In this document: positions 1 through 10,461 of the stretch, piece by piece
Position numbering within the stretch: the stretch's first letter is position 1
Layout of the letters: every line of letters starts with the position of its first letter
Source: Myoxocephalus aenaeus
Taxonomy: Eukaryota > Chordata > Actinopteri > Perciformes > Cottidae
DNA: 64,000 nt
Assembly (NCBI GenBank): GCA_038501785.1
Contig: JBAMJR010000154.1
Location: 2,039,001-2,103,000, forward strand
Reading direction: 5' to 3'
Made by a program: the position numbers and the translations under genes
The notes under the pieces: model-generated
What the model saw: the letters and a program-made list of their open reading frames with translations, nothing else
Database searches by the model: none
Told to the model about the DNA's origin: nothing

Positions 1-748
1 ACATATGTATGATTTCATAATGGCATAGATATATCAAAAAGGGGCACATAGAATAGTTTGCTCTAACATCTGGTGAGAGGATAACAGAGCATTGGCTGGC
101 AACGTCTGTTCTATTGCTGTCTGATAATGCGTGTGTATATATCCTTCAAAAAGTTACAATAGTGTAGGTACAATCCTGAGGTATTTGTGCTTTACTTGGT
201 TAAAATGAGTGCTACTAAATGTCAGAAGGACATGCTGTAGTGTAATCTGTGCTCCATAACATTTGCTTCATCCGAATACTGCATTCAGTGAGCCCGTTTT
301 CATATGAAAAACAATGGAACTCTAACTGGACCATTCTGCATTAAAGCTCACCATAAATTGAGTATTGATCGTTAGCTTTAGTGTATTTTGTGGTATGTTT
401 ACATTTTGGCATTGATCTTTAAAATTCCCATTCATACCTCTGAAGGGGCTGCTAAATTACATCTAGTGTTTTTTCCCCCGATGGGGTCGAGTGGGTTTTA
501 GGGCAGCTGGGATGCTGACAGATAACAGCTAAACTAACCAAGCTAAATCAGAGATGGGGACGTTAGAGTTTCGTTGGATAAACGCAAACAGTCTCTGGTT
601 AATTATCGCCCTCTAGAGGTTGAGTGTGAATATTACAAACACATTACCGATGCAGAACATAGGAAGATAAATAGACACTCAATTAACGCTTTATGTTGAT
701 TGCCTTTTTTTTAATTGAGCGATATAACGGGCAACTCTAATAGTATTA

Positions 749-749
<1 letters not shown>
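1..749. other. Intergenic, nothing recognised
   Basis: AT-rich sequence upstream of the rab9a promoter. I see no exon with splice signals, no long open frame and no transposon end that I recognise. In human the next gene on this side would be TCEANC or EGFL6; neither is visible here. Confidence 0.5.

Positions 750-817
<68 letters not shown>
750..817. repeat. (AT)n microsatellite
   Basis: About 34 uninterrupted AT units, ending roughly 100 bp upstream of the GC-richer rab9a promoter region. Confidence 0.95.
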
Positions 818-818
<1 letters not shown>

Positions 819-869
819 CGCTATATAATATAATAATATTGTACGTATACGCTGTCAGCAGTCTGAGGG

Positions 870-1155
870 TTGTCTGGGCCTCTCATTGGTTGTTTCCGTC
901 CGACAAGATCACATGATCCGAGGCGCCGTTAGCTTGTTATCGTTAGCTTGTTAGCAGCTATCTACGTTGGCATCGAGCCTTTGGGGTTCACCAGGAAACA
1001 GTGTGACCTGCTGTTATTTCAAAGCCACGCCAGGGCGAGGGACTGTCAAACACAGGCTTTTATAGTATTTCAATTGTTCCGTGTTCTATTTCTCGTTGAC
1101 TCAGTAGCTGTTTGGCCCGAACTGCAAGGTACGATACTAGCAATCTCGCCTCCAG
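870..1155 (+). promoter_or_regulatory. rab9a: Probable rab9a promoter and 5' untranslated exon
   Basis: A CpG-richer stretch follows the AT repeat. It contains an inverted CCAAT box (ATTGG, about 885-889) and an M-box-type E-box, TCACATGA, at 909-916. A strong splice donor (TCCAG/GTAAGA, exon end 1155) fits a non-coding first exon joined to the coding exon whose acceptor AG lies at 1735-1736. The transcription start cannot be placed from sequence alone. A further non-coding exon ending near the donor-like site at about 1581 is possible. RAB9A is known to have non-coding 5' exons in other vertebrates. Confidence 0.5.
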
Positions 1156-1775
1156 GTAAGATAGCGAATGTATATTTGGATGAGCTAACTCCAGCTGTGT
1201 TCCCTTGTTTTCACGTTAGCTTAGCTTAGCTAACGCGTAGCCGGCGCATAGACCCGCAGTTCAGACTTTGCTCTTCCTGCGTGTTGGCATGTTTCAGCTA
1301 TTAGTGTATGGGTGTGTGCGTTATCTTAAAAAGCTAAATATGTAGCTAGCTATAAGTGATAAGAGTGCTCGCAAACGGTGTATTGAACGTTTGGAAGCAG
1401 ATCATGTTTTATTGGGCCGTCTGTTAATCAGGAAACCTTTGCTTTACAGCTGGTTGAACGTTAACGTGACTTCACGTTACATGGCTGCTCACATCAGCAT
1501 TACACATATGAGCATGTGACCAAGGACCAGGGTCGACAGCACATGATCTGGACAAGTGGAGGAGGCCAACATCTATCAGAGGTGAGATGAAAAACAATCA
1601 AATGCTCAACAGTTCGATCAAACAAATGTGTTTGTAGTAAAGTGGTTATTGCTCACAATGTTTTTTTTCTAAATGATATTATAGTGTCATACAGGTAATA
1701 ACAATATATATCTTGCACATTGCTTCTCTCCATTAGGTACATTATTTTAAAGTGGTCGCTCGGGATTGAATAGCC

Positions 1776-2384
1776 ATGACGACAAAGACATCCCTGCTTA
1801 AAGTCATTCTGCTGGGCGATGGGGGTGTCGGAAAAAGCTCCATCATGAATCGTTATGTTACCAACAAGTTTGATGCACACCTTTTCCACACCATCGGTGT
1901 GGAGTTCCTCAATAAGGAACTGGAGGTAGATGGCCACCAGGTGACCCTACAGATCTGGGACACTGCTGGCCAAGAGCGCTTCCGCAGCTTGAGGACTCCT
2001 TTCTACCGTGGCTCTGACTGCTGCCTGCTCACCTTCAGTGTCGATGACAACCAGAGTTTTCTCAATTTAGGCAACTGGAAGAAGGAGTTCATCTACTATG
2101 CAGATGTCAAGGAACCAGAGACGTTTCCATTCGTGGTCTTGGGCAACAAACTGGATGTGACAGAGAGGCAGGTGTCATCTGAGGAGGCTAAGCAGTGGTG
2201 CAAGGAGAATGGGGATTTCCCCTATTATGAGACCAGTGCCAAGGATGCCACCAATGTAGCGGTGGCCTTTGAGGAGGCAGTGCGTAGAGTGTTGGCATTG
2301 GATGAAAGAACGGACCACCTCATCCCCACAGACACTGTCAAGCTCCACAGAAAGCCTCGCTCTGCTGCCACTTGCTGTTCATAA
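1776..2384 (+). CDS. rab9a: Rab9 small GTPase
   Basis: This 202-residue Rab-family GTPase is undivided by introns, as is the coding region of vertebrate RAB9A. Rab9 acts on late endosomes, where it drives return of mannose-6-phosphate receptors to the trans-Golgi network. The P-loop GDGGVGKS is at residues 14-21, the switch I threonine is T39, and switch II DTAGQE is at 62-67. The guanine-specificity motifs are NKLD at 124-127 and ETSAK at 152-156. The paired cysteines for geranylgeranylation are at 200-201, followed by one extra serine. The ATG at 1776 follows AGCC, lies 39 bases after a TTAG acceptor, and gives the family's normal length. RAB9B is the alternative, but the trappc2 and ofd1 neighbours indicate the RAB9A locus. 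Confidence 0.95.
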   Translation: MTTKTSLLKVILLGDGGVGKSSIMNRYVTNKFDAHLFHTIGVEFLNKELEVDGHQVTLQIWDTAGQERFRSLRTPFYRGSDCCLLTFSVDDNQSFLNLGNWKKEFIYYADVKEPETFPFVVLGNKLDVTERQVSSEEAKQWCKENGDFPYYETSAKDATNVAVAFEEAVRRVLALDERTDHLIPTDTVKLHRKPRSAATCCS

Positions 2385-2585
2385 CATCCAAGAGCTATCA
2401 CTAACATGAATTTGCTGTTATGCCCGTTATGTGATGAGGCTGTAGGTTTACAATGCTGTAACAACTTATTTAAACGAATTATACCACTGGCTTTATGATT
2501 TGTTGTACTGTTGAAGTTTGATCATGCTAATAGTTGGACTTATGTTTGAAGAGGAGAGGAAACACTAAATGCATCTCTAATTACA

Positions 2586-2591
2586 AATAAA
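2586..2591 (+). terminator. rab9a: Poly(A) signal of rab9a
   Basis: AATAAA lies about 200 bases after the stop codon. A second candidate (AATAAATAAA, about 3357-3366) would give a longer 3' untranslated region. Confidence 0.5.
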
Positions 2592-3856
2592 CATTAAATC
2601 ACTGAAGCGTTCATGTAACTGCCACAATTCAAAGGTCAGGCTTTGAAGGAGTAGCAGAAAACAGGAAATATATTTGGAAAGTTTCACTACCCTCTTAAAT
2701 ATTTTAACGTTCCATTCTGTCATGAAGGCAAATTAAAATGTTACTCTTAAAATGTGTACTACCTTGGGAGTGAGATCATCAAAGGGTTTCTGAATGTAAC
2801 TCCTAAATGAAAGAATACACACTGATGGCCTATATATGTATAATCAGAAAGTTACTTCATAATTAAATCAGTTATACAGCCCTATAGTTTTATTTCTGAG
2901 AATTATAAAGTTGCTAAGTCATTACTATGTAACTAATCAATTGAGGCGCATTGTGATTAATGCACCTTCAGGTATGGTTTATGCACATTCTGCTTAGTGA
3001 ATATATTTTGGCTGTGGGACAAGATTCCCAACAGAATATAAATATTGAAGCAAAGTTAACATGCATGGCCTATGGTGTAATTAAGTTTCTGGAAACTTTT
3101 GTATTTTTTAAACTGTTTTTACCTTAAAATCAATAATGCCTTGAGGAAAGAGTAATGAAAGAGCAGTCATGATTGACTAAACTGTTTTCTTGATTGTTGG
3201 GTTTATTTTAAATAATGATTTTGATCTTTTAAGCACTATCAACATTTTTAACAGTTTGAAGTCTTTTCCACGGCTTAATATTTAAAATGGTGAACCATTC
3301 ATTGACTTTAACTGTTTGTCATTCACATTAAAAGTTGTACTGCTGGTATGCCAAATAATAAATAAACCCCTGGAGAATCATTTCTTAAGGCATGTTTTGT
3401 AGGCTTCAAACTGATTGTTCTCCTAAGATTTGGACTAAACAGGATGGTACCACTCCGCTGTGCTGTGCTCAACCACTGCAACGATAGAATACCTAAACCG
3501 TTAGATAACACAACCTACCTAACTATGTCAAGGATCAAGATTGTGGCTATTTATCAAAATGTTGTTATCGTTGGTCACGCTCTCTGGGTATAAATTGAAA
3601 GATGAAAGTCTTACGGGTCTAATTTTGATGATCAACATACAGTTTCCATACTTACAGCTCATGTAGAAAAAAAAAAGAAACAAGACATATTACCTTAGGA
3701 ACTACATTAGGCAAGAAAATGTTTTATAGAAAGCTGTGTTGAATACATTTTACATCGGTGAAACAGGAAAAGAAAGATATTACATAAAATATGTGTTAGT
3801 TATATACACAACAAATAGAAGAGCGTGTGCATTAAATCCTTGTGCATGTGAAGTGA
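2592..3856. other. Spacer between rab9a and trappc2
   Basis: AT-rich sequence between the convergent 3' ends of rab9a and trappc2. It probably contains the 3' untranslated region of trappc2; a minus-strand AATAAA lies at 3202-3207, and I found none closer to the stop. No coding exon is visible. Confidence 0.4.
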
Positions 3857-5293
3857 TTAACTCAGGAGATGTTTCTTCCCAAGAAACTGTACTTTCCTCT
3901 CAAAAGCTGTTGAGCGGATTGGTGCATTGATTTCATAGAATGGATTCATCGCAAACTGGAAGACAAAATAAATTGTTATCAACGACAGAAGGCATAAAAC
4001 AGACCAAAGGTTACCTCATGCCAAATGTGTGTAATCATATGGGAGATCACTCACCTTAATGTATAAATCATAAACATCATTAAAAAAGTTTTTGATCCCA
4101 TCTTCTTGTCGCACATCATGCAGCATGATGAATCTTATATGTAGGGCAAATAATTAAAGAAAATAAAGCCATGACAATGAATTTCTTGAATAAGACAGTA
4201 CATTATAACAACAATATGACTATATAATCACATTATAGTGCAAACTAACATGTTAAATAATGGCAGTAGGGCTTCAGCTAGCAATTACTCTCATTGATAA
4301 TGAGAGTAATTGCTAGCTGAAGCCCAATAAAACCAATATGTTGATTCTTTTTTTCCTACTAATTGTGTAATCTATATTATGGCAGAAAAAAATGTAAATG
4401 CTTCAACAGTTTCCTACAACTTAAGTGACATCTTCACTTTTGTTCAACCATCAGTCCAAAACTCAAATATATGCTATTTACAATCATTGCATCATGAAAT
4501 CATTGTAAATTCCTTAGGAAATTAATATTCATGAAAGGAACAAAGAAATGAAACTACACTTTATGTTTTATAGGCTGGATTTAAAGAATCGTTGGCATGC
4601 TTTGATGAATGACTAAACAATTAACCACTTATCGATCAACTAATTGTTTCAGTTTTTTTGCATCATTGTATTCAAACTACAAATGTTTATTAAACATGAG
4701 CGTAGCCGTGTAGGGGTTTTGTCTGTCTCTTCAGTCAGTAAACTACAATTACCCCTATTTATAAAGAAATATCTAAAGTCTTCTGTGTGGGACCAAAAAG
4801 GGAAGAATCAAATGGAACAGAAAGGATATGTCCTGCAGTGACAAAGGCAGAAACGAACCACTCGTTGAACTTGTCCACAGTTTTCAAGTACATATTGTTG
4901 GACAGCCACATGTTTTCATCCACCAAATCCAGGGCAGCGTGTGCAATGAACTGGTTCAAGTGTCGATGGTCATCCTGTGGTCAAAGAAGCAAATCTTATC
5001 AAACAAAATAATACATTAACAGACAATCTAAAGGCCTTGTACCACCTACAATAAACACACTGGTGTGGTCACATGCCTCATAGATTGAATAATGCCAGTA
5101 TGCTGCAGTATATAGCTAGGCTCATGAACAACATGTGTTTACCACTGTCATTGCACTAGTATGTACTGGAATTAATGCTCATGCATTAATCAAGTCTTAC
5201 CTTTGATTCAGACTTCCCAGCTGGCAAGAACTCCATCTCAAACACTGGATTGTCCTGATGACCAACCATGACATAATAAAAACTCCCAGACAT
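3857..5293 (-). CDS. trappc2: TRAPP complex subunit 2 (sedlin)
   Basis: Sedlin is a longin-fold core subunit of the TRAPP tethering complexes in ER-to-Golgi transport. Human mutations cause X-linked spondyloepiphyseal dysplasia tarda. Four coding exons on the minus strand are, in transcript order, 5293-5201, 4974-4830, 4140-4055 and 3955-3857. They join in frame to exactly 140 residues, the human length. The product begins MSGSFYYVMVGHQDNP, contains LNQFIAHAALDLVDENMW and ends FLGKKHLLS. Introns 1 and 3 are GT-AG. The middle intron (4829-4141) is U12-type: donor ATATCCTTT, acceptor AC, and branch-site-like TTCTTTAAT 13 bases before the acceptor. A non-coding first exon probably ends at 5581 (donor ACAG/GTAAAC). 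The acceptor of the start exon lies just upstream of the ATG. Confidence 0.95.
4268..4653. mobile_element. Non-autonomous hAT-like element in trappc2 intron
   Basis: The left end (GGGCTTCAGCTAGCAATTAC), the middle (AGTCCAAAACTCAAATAT, about 4453) and the right end (CGATCAACTAATTGTTTCAG, about 4633-4652) resemble a common fish MITE family. That family begins GGGCTGCAACTAACGATTA and ends AATCGTTTCAGCCC. It sits wholly inside the AT-AC intron of trappc2. The left terminus is duplicated as a perfect hairpin at 4269-4325. Family assignment is from memory of consensus sequences, not a search. Confidence 0.6.
4269..4325. repeat. Perfect 27-bp hairpin, 3-nt loop
   Basis: Arms 4269-4295 and 4299-4325 are exact reverse complements separated by GAT. 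The hairpin is formed by the left end of the surrounding MITE. Confidence 0.95.
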
Positions 5294-5580
5294 CGTTCTT
5301 CCCTTCGTCTGAGCAGAGTCAAACTGTCCTGAACACAATTCAAACCAAACAAAATGGGTTACACAATTTAATCATTCCAAATATCAGTGGCAACATCTTT
5401 CAGCTAGCAAGCTAACGTGAGCTGCGGTGCTCCACAGACGCAAGACGACGTTTAACGCTACGTGTTCAAGAAATTCTTGTAAAACTAAAATAAAGCAATC
5501 ACGTCTTGAAACAGTATAAGAACATAACGTACCCACAAGAGGGAAAAAGTATGACTTTGATACAATCGACTTTTGTTTAC

Positions 5581-5745
5581 CTGTTAATTTTGCTTCCTGG
5601 AGAGAAGCGATGACAGACGCAGGATGATGACGACACGGTCGCATTTATCAGTTATCTGATATAACACGGTTTGGCGACTGCTATTTTAAGCTTAGCTTCA
5701 TATAGAACACGTTTATTATTGCTTTACATATATAATCAATTATTA

Positions 5746-5784
<39 letters not shown>

Positions 5785-5911
5785 CACATTGAAGCTGTTT
5801 TCGTTACGTCATAACTATGAGCCCGAAGCCGAAATTTCCGTTGACGGATTTAAATGCTCAAGGCACATCTTCTCCAAAGGGACGCCGAAGCGGTTTCTGC
5901 TCGTTAGGCAG
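5581..5911. promoter_or_regulatory. Bidirectional trappc2/ofd1 promoter
   Basis: The two genes are head to head. The first trappc2 exon probably starts in 5581-5645 on the minus strand (donor at 5580-5579). A non-coding ofd1 exon probably ends at 5911 (GGCAG/GTAACT). The space between holds an (AAT)n tract (5743-5783) and a CRE-like TACGTCA at 5805-5811. Human OFD1 and TRAPPC2 are likewise divergent neighbours. Confidence 0.6.
5743..5783. repeat. (AAT)n microsatellite
   Basis: Uninterrupted trinucleotide repeat inside the shared trappc2/ofd1 promoter interval. Confidence 0.9.
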
Positions 5912-6113
5912 GTAACTGGAGACATTATTCTCCTTTCAAGAATGCCAATTGTTTAGAAATCAGAGTGATTACAGTCAAACAATAGGTAAGAATACTTTGA
6001 AAGTTGTTGAAAGCTAAGGTTGTTGTTGTTGTATAGCTCGCTGTTGTTTAACGTCAGCGGCACTTGTGCTTTTCTTGTCAGGACCGACAAAACAACACTC
6101 CATAATTGGCGTC

Positions 6114-6230
6114 ATGTCTTCGGCCAAGGAAGATACGTTATCCCCAGAAGAGCTGAGGAAAAGACTCTATCAAACTTTTAAAAATAAAGGAGTGCTTGAT
6201 GCTCTCAAAGTAAGTCGTGCTAATGTACAG

Positions 6231-6292
<62 letters not shown>

Positions 6293-9200
6293 GGGTACGG
6301 AAAGTATTCAGACCCCTTTAAATCTTGCACTCTTTGTTTCATTGCAGCCATTTGCTAAAATCAAAAAAGTTCATTTTATTTCTCATTAATGTACACTCAG
6401 CACCCCATCTTGACAGAAAAAACAGAAGTGTAGATATTTTTGCAAATTTATTAAAAAAGAAAAACTGAAATATCACATGGTCATAAGTATTAAGGTCATA
6501 GTAGTATTCTGTTTTTTTTTTCTGTCAAGATGGGGTGCTGAGTTAATGAGAAATAAAATTAACTTTTTTGATTTTAGCAACTAGCTGCAATGAAACAAGA
6601 AGTGACAAATTTAAAGGGGTCTGAATACTTTCCGTACCCACTGTAGATAGATAGATAGATAGATAAATAGATACTTTATTCATCCCCAGGGGGATTTGTT
6701 TGTGGCAGCAGCAAGCAAGTTACATAGTAAACATAAAAATATTAAGTATGGGAAATACTCAATATATTAAATAAAATAGCAGAGCAGAACATATTAATTT
6801 AAGACAATTAAATAATAATAATAATAATTACAAAGTCAATTTTCAGGAATGTCCTCCTGTATCGGTCCTTGTGACAACAGAGCTGAATCAGTCTGTTGGA
6901 GAAAGTGCTCCGCTGTCCCTGCAGTAGGTGGTGGAGAGGGTGGTCCGGGTTGTCCAATATGGACAATCATTTCTTCAGTCTCCTCCTCTCCACCACCTGT
7001 TCCGGATAGACTCTTGTCCTGAGTCATGTCTTCATTCCTTTTCTTTACTCTTCTGACCTCATTCAGACACAGCTCCGGAATCAGCTCATCCAGGAGTTAA
7101 AACACCCGCCTTTAACTGGAGGAGAACCCTTTCCCAGACAAGTACATGTGAAATCTGAACCCCTTCTGGTCTCAGCCTGTAACAGCATAGTGGCTGATCA
7201 TCTCCGCACCTCAGGCTACGAGTACAGCCTTTCTGTATTCTACCCTGAAAGTGGCCTCTGCAAAGACAAGGTAAGCACGAGCGTGTGTTTAATGTACTGT
7301 AGTTTAATGTGTAAAGAACATCATAGCAGATCAAGATGTTGGTCTCTTGTCCATTTTGGCAGGTTGTCATGACAGGAGACCTTCTTCAGCTTCTTAAAAT
7401 GAATCCTGAATCAGCGCTTTACAGATCCTTGGTAATGAATATTATGATTATCATGTAGAATGTTAAAAATCAAAATAATAATGACATATTGTTAGTAATA
7501 ATAGTGTTATTATGTCGTATTTTTTACAGTCATCAAACGAAGGCAACAGTGATAAAGGTATGTGCAGCACACTGTTCCATTTAATACATGCCCCCTTAGG
7601 CCTGTCCTTGATATATTTTCTCTTCGTCTCGCAGGGTTCCTGATCAATCTCCTAAAACAACTAACACACCATAATACTCGCGGCCTGTGCCATGATGCTG
7701 ATACTCAGACAACCAGCATCGCAAGTTATGGAGAGTCTCTTGGTATGATGAGATAAAGTCTTGCATTGTGCTGCACAAACATTCCTTTCGTCACACATTT
7801 TGAATGTATTTTTTTGTCTTCCATCCACAGTTGAGAAGATGAAAATAATCGATAAGGAATATGAGAGCTTCAATTACAGTGGGGACAAATGGTTTTCATA
7901 CCAATCAAAACTGGCTGCATATAGAAAAGAAATGGAAGCACAGTTACAAACAGAAATGAACACAAAGGTTTGTGTATTTTTCTGCAATGATAAGTAATAA
8001 CAAACCGTATGAAAAGGTATAAAGCACAGCTGCTGATGTAGACCACTTGTTCCACAGTTCAATCTTCACTTTGATGAGACTCAACTTTACTTAAATATAT
8101 GTTTATTACAACACACAATCTGATCAGAGAAGCTTTTAGCTTAGATTACATTACATTTGCTCCGCCTTATACATTTAGTTATACAGAATCACATATAGTC
8201 ACGCCACTATGGAGTTGGTACAACAATGTTGTGTAGTCCTTGGACCAGACTTTACCATGGGAGTCGGGACGGTCCTCGTCTTATCCTAACCTCAAGACAT
8301 CCAGTAAGCCTCCCAACATAAAGCATGCCAAAGGTGAAGGACTCCACTGAGGTCTCTAAGGTTAATTACCATGAAAGCATAATTATTCTACAACAGCTGC
8401 ATACTCATATCTGCACCAAACACTATTGTAAAAGGTATACTCACTGTACATGTTTATGTTTATATACACTTCATACACACTGCACTGCACATACTTTGCG
8501 TTTTTTCATTTTCTCTATTGTTTTTAATTTAATTCCTAAATTAATACTCTCTGTTTCGGTGTACATAGCTTTGCTATATATATATTTTTCATCCTTGTTT
8601 TTATTTTTGTGTCTGTAAGCTGCTACTGATGACAAACAAATTTCCCCTTGGGGATGAACAAAGTATATATTCATCCATCCAAATACATAATGGTGTAAAT
8701 GTATGATATGAAATGCTAATATGTAACATGTTGCTTTCCTGCTGCCCTCAACACTGTGTCTTGTTTCTTCAGATGCAACATTTCAAAGATGTTGAAATTG
8801 CAATGGTGAAGATGGAAGAAAAAGCTACATTTCATCAAGAATTTGATAAGCTGAAAAAAGAGCTGGAGAGGACTTACGAGATGAAGGCAAAGGCATTGAT
8901 GGAGCGAGAGAAAAATGCCATTGATCGATTACAAAAACAACAAGAGGTAGAATACTGCTAATTTTATGTTTTGTTTTGTTATTTTCTCTCAAGATAAACC
9001 GTAGCAAATCATAATTTCTTAAAAGTTCATTTAGATCAGGCTCTCAATCACAGTATTTCCATTTGCTCACATCTAAGACAGTGTAATTGATGCTGTTTGT
9101 ATTTGTCTCTCCTTTTAGATTGAAGAAAGAAATGTGTATCTGCAGAGACAATCAGTCCTGAAAGAAATTGAAACCGTGCGAAACAGAGAGAATGAGCTGA

Positions 9201-10425
9201 GGATGAGAATGGAGGGTTTTGAAAAGTATGGGCTTTTTTTTTACCATTCATATAAGTAAGGTGATGCTATGCTCTCTTGTTGTGAATACTAGTACATTGT
9301 TAATGTCTTTGTTTGATGATAGGACATGTCAAATTCATGAGGAGAAGATCAAGACCACGGAGGACCTGCTGAGGAGGAGAGAACTGGCAGTGAAGACGAT
9401 GGAGGACACATACGACCAAAAGCTGAAGAATGAACTTTCCAGGTATTTTTTTTTTTGGCTCACATTGTCACCACCAATTAGACGTATTCAGTTGGTTACG
9501 CATGCAATCTAATTTGATATATATATATATATATACTCTCAATTCTGTACGTTTAGGGTATGTGTCAGGTTTGTATCCTTGTTAGGGGTATTGTCATTTT
9601 GTGACCAGAGGATGTCACTGTTTTGTAGGTTTAAAGAAACCACAGTATCATGTAAAAACATGAAACCTCTGCAGTCATCGATTTATTGAATTCTACAGCA
9701 AAACAATTTTAGTTCTAACCGTTTGAATGCTGTCAATGACTCTCGGAGTGCATTGTTTTCTTTTTGTATGGATGTCAGTAAAGGTTTCTATATTTAGACC
9801 GCAAGGTCTAGAAAGGGAATTTCTGTGTTAATATGCTTTTCATTTGTTATTACATCTCTGGTTGGCCGTCAGTCAGCAGTTATGACTACGGAGTAACAAA
9901 CAATAGGGGACCTGTCTACATTGGTTCATGAATCTGTGCTTGTCTGTAATAGGAAAGGGCCGCATGGATTTCCAAGATTGTTTGTGTTGATTTCATTTAC
10001 AAAGCACTTTATTATTATTATTTACATTTCTTTATAATATTAGGTACCAGCTTGAGTTGAAGGATGAATTTATCAAGAGAACAGAAAAACTAACCGATAA
10101 TGAGAACAGAAACAAAGGTGAGACTTTTGATTATTGCAAGGTTGCTGACTGGTTTTCTGTTGCCCATGTTTCGGTTTGATTTTGTGTCAACAAAACGTTG
10201 TTTTTTTCTTTTTCAGTGGAAACTCTTCGTATTCAAAAGGAGTCAACTGTAATTAATGGCCAATTAGAGGAGCACAGCAGAGCATGTTCAGAGCTGAGAC
10301 GACTACAGGTAACACAACACAACCCCAGTCACTCAGCAGTATTTAACTTCACCTTGGGCACACTATATACAAATAATTGCATAAAAAAAAATCAGACAAA
10401 ACTTTCAATCCTTTCGTGTCATGTG

Positions 10426-10461
<36 letters not shown>

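Noticed and set aside
4269..4325. microRNA precursor
   Set aside because: A perfect 27-bp stem with a 3-base loop lacks the mismatches, loop size and length of a miRNA hairpin, and the sequence is a transposon terminus.
5903..5916. RFX X-box (GTTAGGCAGGTAAC) at the ofd1 first exon
   Set aside because: Only the right half fits the X-box consensus, and the sequence coincides with the exon end and splice donor.
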